A stretch of 64,000 nucleotides of DNA from Bacteroidota bacterium. GTDB taxonomy: Bacteria; Bacteroidota; Bacteroidia; J057; JADKCL01. Where the stretch lies: assembly GCA_016718825.1 (NCBI GenBank), contig JADKCL010000031.1:4531-68530 (forward strand), written 5' to 3'. Position numbers and translations under genes: made by a program. The notes below the pieces were generated by a model, which was given only the letters and a program-made list of their open reading frames with translations, did no database searches and had not been told where the DNA came from. Below are positions 1 to 9,000 of this stretch, piece by piece (the first letter of the stretch is position 1; each line of letters begins with the position of its first letter).

Positions 1-3000
1 TGCCCAAATTGATCGGACCACTCGTCGGATTGTACAATTCGATGTACTTGTTGTTTCCGTTTCCTTCCACGTATTCCGAGATAAACAACTCAGTGAGTGG
101 CGCAGGGGAAACATTCGCACAATTGAAACTTGTCGGATTCACAGTGAGTCCGGCGATTCCACAAGCATCACTGCTACCATTATTGACCATACCCGTCGTG
201 ACCGTTCCGTTTCCGGCATTGTTCAATTGCAAGGTGATGTTCTGGCAAATGGCATTCGGAGCTTCAACATCGGTCACCGTCACGGTAAATGTGCAAGAAG
301 TCGAGCCACAAAGATTTGTAGCCGTCAGTGTCACTGTAGTCGTGCCAAGGTTCAAGGTTGAGCCCGAACCTGTGCCGCTTCCTGTGCCCGTAGTCGCACC
401 CGTGAATGCATAGGTAACCGCAGGTGCTGGTGCACCCACAATCACAGGCGTATAGTTCGCAACCTGCGAGCAAACGTTGGCCCCGGTATTGAGCGATTGA
501 TTTGCAGGACAAGTGGTGAATGCTGCAGGCTGGCAGGAGACCTCTCCTTTGACAGCAAAGTCATAAGGGTTGGCGTCACAATCGTTGCTATTGAGTTCGA
601 CGAATGCATTGTAAACACCCAGTGGCGTTGCTACAAAGGTGACGGTAAACGTCGTCGTCGCATTCGGGGCAAGTGTGACAGGCAATGTAATGCCGCCAAC
701 AGTGAAGTTTGCTGCTTGCGGACCTGCCATCGATATCGTCGAAATCGTCAACGGAGCCGTGCCATCGTTTTCGATGGTGAAGGTATGCACGACCGGTACG
801 CCCGGGAATGGATTCCCGAAGTCGGTGAGATCGAGTGTAGAAGGCGTCAAGTCGCCATCGACGATGTAATTGCCGGCACCATAGACGTCCATATCGGCAG
901 CATTCACCGTGACGGTAAAGCTACAGGTTGCCGTTTGACCGCTTGCATCCGTGACCGTATAGGTATTCGTTGTCGTTCCAACAGGGAAAACCGACCCGGA
1001 AGCCAATCCACTCGTCATAGCGGTCAATGGTCCAGGGCAGTTGTCAGAACCGACCGGCGCAGTATAACTGACCACCGCGCTGCACAATCCCGGGGTATTG
1101 TTCACCGAAATATTTGCAGGACAAATGATCGTCGGCGCCTGATTGTCCACGACTGTCACCGTAAATGAGCAGGTGGCTGTATTACCGAATGCATCCGTGA
1201 CAAGGAAAGTATTCGTTGTCGTGCCGATCGGGAAGGTTGCACCACTGGCCAAGCCAGCCGTCTGCGTTGTCGTAGCACCAGGACAGTTGTCTGAGCCAAC
1301 AGGCGCAGTAAACGTTACCGGCGCTGAACATTGACCCACGCTTGCATTTGCAGTGATATTGGCAGGACAAGTGATCGTTGGTGCCTGATTGTCAGTCACC
1401 GTAACGGTAAACGAGCAAGTTGCGGTATTGCCAAAGGCATCGGTTACCAAGAATGTATTCGTGGTCGAACCCACAGGGAAGGATGCCCCACTGCCCAAAC
1501 CTGCTGTCTGCGTTGTCGTGGAACCGGCGCAATTGTCAGTCCCGACTGGCGTGGTATAGGTTACGGTGGCAGCGCACAATCCTGAACCCGCATTCACGCT
1601 GATATTGGCGGGGCAGGTAATCGAAGGAACTTGATTGTCAATCACTGTCACGGTAAATGAACAAGTTGCAGTATTCCCAAAGGCATCAGTCACCAAGAAT
1701 GTATTGGTGGTGGTGCCAACCGGGAAGGATGCGCCGCCTGCCATACCTGCTGTCTGCGTTGTTGTGGAACCGGTACAGTTGTCGCTTCCGACCGGCGTAG
1801 AATAGCTCACAATTGTAGCGCAGGCTCCAACACTAGCATTCAAGCTGATATTCGCTGGGCATAGAATGGTCGGCACTTGGTTGTCGACCACCGTCACGGT
1901 AAACGAGCAGGTGGCCGAATTGCCGGATGCATCGGTGACGCGGTAGGTATTCGTTGTCGTACCTACTGGGTAAGTTGCACCACTGGCCAAACCAGCACTT
2001 TGCGTCGTTGAAGCACCTGCACAGTTGTCTGCCCCAACCGGAGCAGTGTAAGTGACTACAGCGGTACAAAGTCCCGAACCTGCATTTACGCTGATATTCG
2101 CTGGACAGGTAATTGTCGGCAATTGGTTGTCGACCACCGTCACGGTAAACGAACAGGTCGCGGTGTTGGCGGAGGCATCAGTCACCCGGAAAGCATTGGT
2201 GGTCGTGCCTACAGGGAAGGTAGCGCCACTCGCCAAACCTACGATTTGTGTCGTCGTTGCCCCAGGGCAGTTGTCCGCCCCGACGGGGGCAGTATAGGTG
2301 ACCACTGCCGTGCAAAGTCCGGAACTTGCATTCACAGAGATATTGGCCGGGCAAGTAATCGTCGGTGCTTGGTTGTCGACAACTGTCACGGTAAAGGAAC
2401 AAGTGGCGGTGTTGCCAAATGCATCCGTCACGCGGAACGTATTGGTGGTCGTGCCCACAGGGAAAGTTGCACCACTTGCCAAACCTGTAATTTGCGAGGT
2501 TGTAGCACCCGAACAGTTATCCGCGCCAACGGGGGCCGTGTAGGTCACCACGGCTGAACAGTTACCTGAGGTGGCGTTAACACTGATGTTTGCGGGGCAC
2601 GTGATCGTTGGCAATTGATTGTCCGTCACCGTCACGGTGAAGGAACAGGTTGCAGTGGCACCGGTACCATCCGTCACACGGAATGTGTTGGTCGTCGTGC
2701 CAACGGGGAAGGTCGCACCGCTCGCCAAACCTGCCGTTTGCGTCGTCGTTGCACCCGAGCAGTTGTCCGAGCCAACCGGCGCTGTGTACGTCACCGTAGC
2801 GGAGCAAGCTCCCAAAGAGGCATTGACGCTGATATTCGCAGGACAAGTGATGGATGGAGCTTGATTGTCGATCACGGTGACCGTAAAGGAGCAGGTTGCT
2901 GAATTCCCTGAGGCATCGGTCACGCGGTAGGTATTCGTGGTGGTACCGAGCGGATAGGTTGCGCCACTTGCCAAGCCTACGGTTTGCGTGGTCGTGGAGC

Positions 3001-6000
3001 CTGCACAGTTGTCTGCCCCGACGGGGGCGGTGTAGCTGACGACAGCATTACAAAGTCCCGAGCTGGCATTCACACTGATATTCGCAGGGCAGGTAATCGT
3101 CGGCACTTGGTTGTCCACGACCGTCACCGTAAACGAGCACGTCGCGGTATTCCCGAATGCATCCGTCACGCGGAAGGTATTCACCGTGACACCGGCAGGG
3201 AATGTGGCGCCGCTGGCCAAACCTGCAATTTGTGTGGTGGTGGCACCGGAACAGTTGTCGGCGCCTACGGGTGCAGTATAGGTGACTGTAGCCGTACAGT
3301 TACCTGGAGACGCATTCGTGGAAACGTTTGCCGGGCAAGTGATCGTGGGCAATTGATTGTCAACCACCGTTACGGTAAATGAGCAAGTCGCAGAGTTTCC
3401 AGACGCATCGGTTACCCTGAAGGTATTCGTTGTGGATCCGACAGGGAAGGTTGCGCCACTTGCAAGACCCGCGATCTGCGTTGTTGATGAGCCTGAGCAG
3501 TTGTCCGCGCCGACAGGCGACGTATAAGTCACGACGGCGGTACAAGCTCCAGAGCCCGCATTGACGCTGATATTGGCTGGGCAGGTAATCGTCGGTGCTT
3601 GGTTGTCTACCACGGTAATGGTAAAGGAACAAGTCGCCGAATTCCCTGAGGCATCCGTAGCGCGGAAGGTATTCGTCGTCACACCCACGGGGAAGGTCGC
3701 ACCGCTGGCAGAACCCGCTATTTGAGCCGTGACGGAACCCGAACAGTTGTCAGTACCGACTGGCGCAGTGTAAGTTACCACGGCAGAACAGGTATTGGTG
3801 GCGGCATTCACGCTGATCGATGCAGGGCATGTGATCGCAGGAAGCTGATTGTCAACCACTGTCACGGTAAATGAACATGTACTGGTATTGCCGAAGGCAT
3901 CCGTGACGCGGTAGGTATTCGTAGTGACACCGACCGGGAAGGATGCACCACTCGCAAGACCGCCGATCAAGGCAGTGGATGCGCCGGGGCAATTGTCTGT
4001 ACCCACCGGTGCGGTATAGCTGACGTTGGCAGCACAAGTGCCCGTGGTTGCAAAGACACTGATATTCGCAGGGCAAGTTACCGTTGGCGCCTGATTGTCA
4101 ATTGCTGTCACAGTAAACGAGCAGGTCGCCGTTCCACCGCCGACGGCGGTAACCAGGAAGGTATTCGTCGTCACGCCCACAGGGAAGGCTGAGCCACTGG
4201 AGAATCCAGCAATTTGCGTCGTGACAGCACCGGGGCAATTGTCGGTGCCTACAGGAGTAGTAAACGAAACCACAGCGGAGCAGTTGCTACTCGATGAATT
4301 CACCACAATGTTGCTTGGGCAATTAATCACCGGCAATTGATTGTCGACCACCGTCACCGTAAACGAACAGGTGACAAACGAACCGTTGGTGGCCGTTGCC
4401 CTGAAGGTGTTGACGGTGGTACCGACGGGGAAGAATGATCCGCTTGCAAGTCCAGCTGTGCGCACGGTGATCACACCGGGACAGTTGTCAGTGCCTGTAG
4501 GCGTCGCATAAATCACCGGTGAGCCACACTGCCCAAAGGCATTGTTGACAACCATATTGGCAGGACAATTGATGACGGGTGCCTGATTGTCGATCACGGT
4601 TACGGTAAACGAGCAGGTTGCGTTGGTACCATTTGCCGCGATGGCCTTGAAGGCATTGGTTGTAACGCCAACCGGGAAGGAGGCACCGCTGGCAAGACCA
4701 GAGGTCTGCGTGGTATTTACGCCCGGGCAGTTATCCGTACCCACCGGCGTAGTATAGGTCACGGTGGCTGCACACAAACCCGGGGCAGCATTCACGGTGA
4801 TATTGGAGGGGCAGATGATCGAAGGCGCCTGATTGTCGATCACGGTCACCGTGAAGGAACAGGTCGCCGTGGCACCGCTCGCATCGGTCACGCGGAAGGT
4901 ATTTGTCGTCACGCCGACGGGGAAAGAAGATCCGCTGGCAAATCCGCTGACCACGGTCACAGAAGCACCGGGGCAGTTGTCAGAACCGGTTGGTGTGGCA
5001 TAACTCACCGTCGCGGCGCAGAGGCCGGTGGCAGCGTTGACTGTGATATTCGAAGGACAAATAATGGTTGGCGGCTGATTGTCAGACACTGTGACGGTAA
5101 AGGAACAGTTGGCTGTCACGCCATTGCCGGCAGTAACCAAGAAGGTATTGACCGTGGTACCGACAGGGAAGGCGGAACCGCTTGTCAAGCCTGAAGTCTG
5201 GGTTGTGCTTGCACCCGGACAATTGTCCGTTCCGACTGGAACTGAATAGATTGCAGTTGCTGCGCACGTATTGGTGGCTGCAACAAGGCTCATATTTGCG
5301 GGACATGTAATCACGGGCGCCTGATTGTCAATCACAGTGACTGTGAATGAACAAGTTGCGGTATTGCCGGCCGCATCGGTAACCCGGAAGGTATTGGTCG
5401 TTGTGCCAATCGGGAAGGAAGCACCGCTACCAGGACCCACGATTTGCGCAGTCGTAGCCCCCGGACAGTTGTCCGTACCGACAGGTGCAGTAAACGTGAC
5501 CGCAGCATTACATGCGCCTGATGTTGCATTGACGCTGATGTTGGCCGGGCAACTGATGGTCGGAACCTGATTGTCCACCACCGTCACAATCGCATTACAT
5601 GTTGAGCTCAAACCAAAAGGATCGGAAACGGTCAAGGTCACGTTGGTGGTACCAAGTGCGAAGGGTCCGCTCGGCGAAATCGAAAATGTAAGTGGATCAC
5701 CGTTGGGATCCGAAGAACCGTTGTTGAATTGCGAAGCCGTGGCCGTGCCTTGGCAAGAACCGTTTGCCGAGACCGTAACGTTTTGGCAAATGGCAATGGG
5801 AGCCGCATTACAGCTTCCGACGGTGATGGTAAAGCTGCAAGTTGCGGTCGCACCGTTGGCGGCAGTGACTTGGTAGGTTACCGTATTCACGCCTTGTGGG
5901 AATGCCGATCCGCTGGCCAAACCTGCTGTGCGAATTGTCGTTGCGCCGGAGCAGTTATCCGTTCCGACGGGAGCGGTGTAGGTCGCCAAACCTGTACATG

Positions 6001-9000
6001 GGAATGCACCGGAAGTCCCTGAAACTGACTGATTGGCGGGACAGGTGATGGTTGGTGCCTGATTGTCAGTCACCGTGACCGTGAATGAGCAGGTGGCAGT
6101 ATTTCCGGAGACGTCTGTGACGCGGAAAGTGTTGGTTGTCGTTCCGACAGGGAAGGTTGCGCCGCTACCCAAGCCGGCAATTTGTGCTGTTGTCGCACCG
6201 CCGCAATTGTCGGTGCCGATCGGTGTTGTGTACGTTACTGTGGCCGAACAAGCACCCAAACTGGCATTTACGCTGATATTGCCAGGGCATGTAATCGCAG
6301 GCAAATTGTTGTCGCCGGTGATGATCACATCGTCTTGTGAATCGGCGCAGGCTCCGTTGGGAAATGTCCAACGGAATGTTGTTGAACCTGTGCTCAAGCC
6401 TGTGACACCCGAGGTCGGGCTATTCAAGCTCGTAATCGCTCCAGGCCCGGAGACCACGCTCCATGTACCAACACCCGTTGCCGGAGAATTTCCTGCGAGT
6501 GTGGCTGTTGTCCCGCAAACCGATTGATTGGGACCTGCATTCGCAGTTGTGAATTGATCGACAGTCACGGTGACAGGCGTTCTAGTGGGCGAGGTACAGT
6601 TGGAAGAAGTTGCATTCCAGGAGAGAATCACTTGGCCGTTTCCAGTACGCGTACCTTGTGTATGTGTAATGGCAGATGTGCCTGCGCCTGCATAACTGCT
6701 ACCGCCGCCGCCGCCGCTTGATGCCAAGGACGAACCGCCGCCGTAATAGCCACCACCGCCGCCGGCTCCAGATACGCAACCTGTTCCAGAGCAGGAACAA
6801 GTACTCAAGCCAGAAGGTGCACAAACGGAGTTTCCTCCTTGGCCGAGTGCGCCAGCAGGTGACGTCGCTCCAGTACCGCACCAGCAGGAGTTATTTCCTC
6901 CAGTGCCGCCGGCTACCTGGGAGCCTCCACTGCCAAACAAACAGCCACCACCTGTAAAGGTACCATTACCACCGGTAAGACCACCACCGGCACCGCCGAC
7001 ACCTTGGTAAGTATTGGCTGAACCCGAGGAACCGCCACCGCCACCAGCAACAATTACGCGATTGCCAAGTGCCGTACCACCTACGCGAAGGTCAGTTGCG
7101 CCACCGCCACCGGCCCAGATCACTTCCGTACCGCCGGGGCAGCTTGCAGGTGTGCCACCTCCGTTAAATCCGCCGGCAGTCGTCGTGCCTTGACCACCGA
7201 CATTGATGGTAATCGTTTGACCTGGCACCACGGTAAGTGTTGACTGAATGCGACCGCCCAGACCACCAGATACGTTGACAGGACCGCTTACCCAACCCAC
7301 GGCTGATCCCACGGCGTTTCCACCTTGGGCACCGTAGGCATCGACTGTCAAACTCGTTACACCACTGGGTACGATAAAGGTCTGGCTGGAACCCGTGTAG
7401 GAAAAAGTTTGGGAACCAGGCCCGCCGCCACCGCCAGCCAAATAGGCCTCCGCATAGTAGGTCGTCGTCGATCCCGGTGATACTGCAAAGTTTGCGCCGC
7501 TGGTACTTGAGCCAAGGCTTATTCCTCCCGAGGGAACCGTGTACCAATTGATGCTGTTGCCTGAAGAAGTTGCGTTTAGTTGCGAAGTGCCGCCCGAACA
7601 GATGTTTGTTGGCGAAGCTGTGACCGGGGTCGGAGCTGCCAGAGGCGCCACTGTTACTGTCACGGGTGTGCGCGTTGCAGAAGTACACAATGCACCGGAA
7701 GCATTCCATGTAAGGATAATCTGGCCATTGCCCGATTTGAATCCTGATGTATGCACAATGCCCGACGAGCCTGACGGTGTGCAATAGCTGCTACCGCCAC
7801 CGCCGCCTTCCCATGCTGACGATCCACCGCCATAATAGCCGCCGCCGCCTCCGCCGCCTGTTTGACCACCAGGTGCGTTTCCACCTTGACCAAGGGCACC
7901 ATTTGGTGCTCCACCAGCCAGCTGGGTGCCACCAGCACCAAGATATGTGCCAGTAAGTCCATTGGCACCCGTAAGGCCACCACCAGCTCCACCAGCATCT
8001 CCCGTTGAATGGTTCACACCGGTGCCGCCACCGCCTGCGCCAACCAAAATGCGGTTTCCGAGACCAGTACCGCCCCGACGCACGTCAGAAGCACCGCCGC
8101 CGCCGCCGCCACTACGACCGCCAGACCAGCCACCGCCAGTACCACCGCCGTTCCAACCTGCAGTACCACCAACTGTTGTGCCGCCAGGACCACCTTGGCC
8201 ACCAACATTGATCTGCAAAACCTCACCCGGTGTCACCGTCAAGGTTGCTTGAGCTCTCCCGCCCAAACCTGGGACAGCACCAGGCGCGTTGTAGCCGGTG
8301 CCTCCTTGCGCACCCTGCACGTCAAATGTGATGGACGTCACACCAGTGGGCACGGTAAAGGATTGGGCTGATCCTGTGTAGCTAAAGGTCTGTGAACCAG
8401 GTCCGCCTCCGCTGCCTGATTGCGCTTCAGCATAGTAGGTCGTCGTCACCGAGGGATTCACTGCAAAATTTGCTCCACTCAAAGTGGTTCCAAGATTTAC
8501 CCCGCCAGAAGGGTCTGTAAACCATACGATATTGTTGCCGGCCGAGATTGCGGACAACTGCGACGTTCCGCCAGGGCATACCGTGGACGGTGTTGCTGTC
8601 GCAGAAGTCGGAGCTGCCAAAGGTGCCACCGTAACCGTCACAGGCGTTCTCGTTGAAGAGGTACAGCCTGTTGATGCTGCAATCCATGAAAAGAGGACCT
8701 GACCGTTCCCGGAACGCACGCCTTGCGTATTGGTTGCAATCACTCCTGAGGAGTAGCTGCTACCGCCACCACCGCCGCCATAACCGCCGCCGCCGCCGCC
8801 ATAATAGCCGCCGCCGCCACCGCCGCCGTAGGTACAGGCGCCGTTTCCACCTGTTCCCAAGGCACCATTGGTGCCGCATCCCTGACCTTGGTTGTTTCCA
8901 AGCAAGCCACCTGCTACTTGTGATCCGCCTAGACCAACATAACTCGTCTGTGAATTACATTGCCAGCCAGCCTGCCCCGTGGTGCCACCACCTGCACCAC

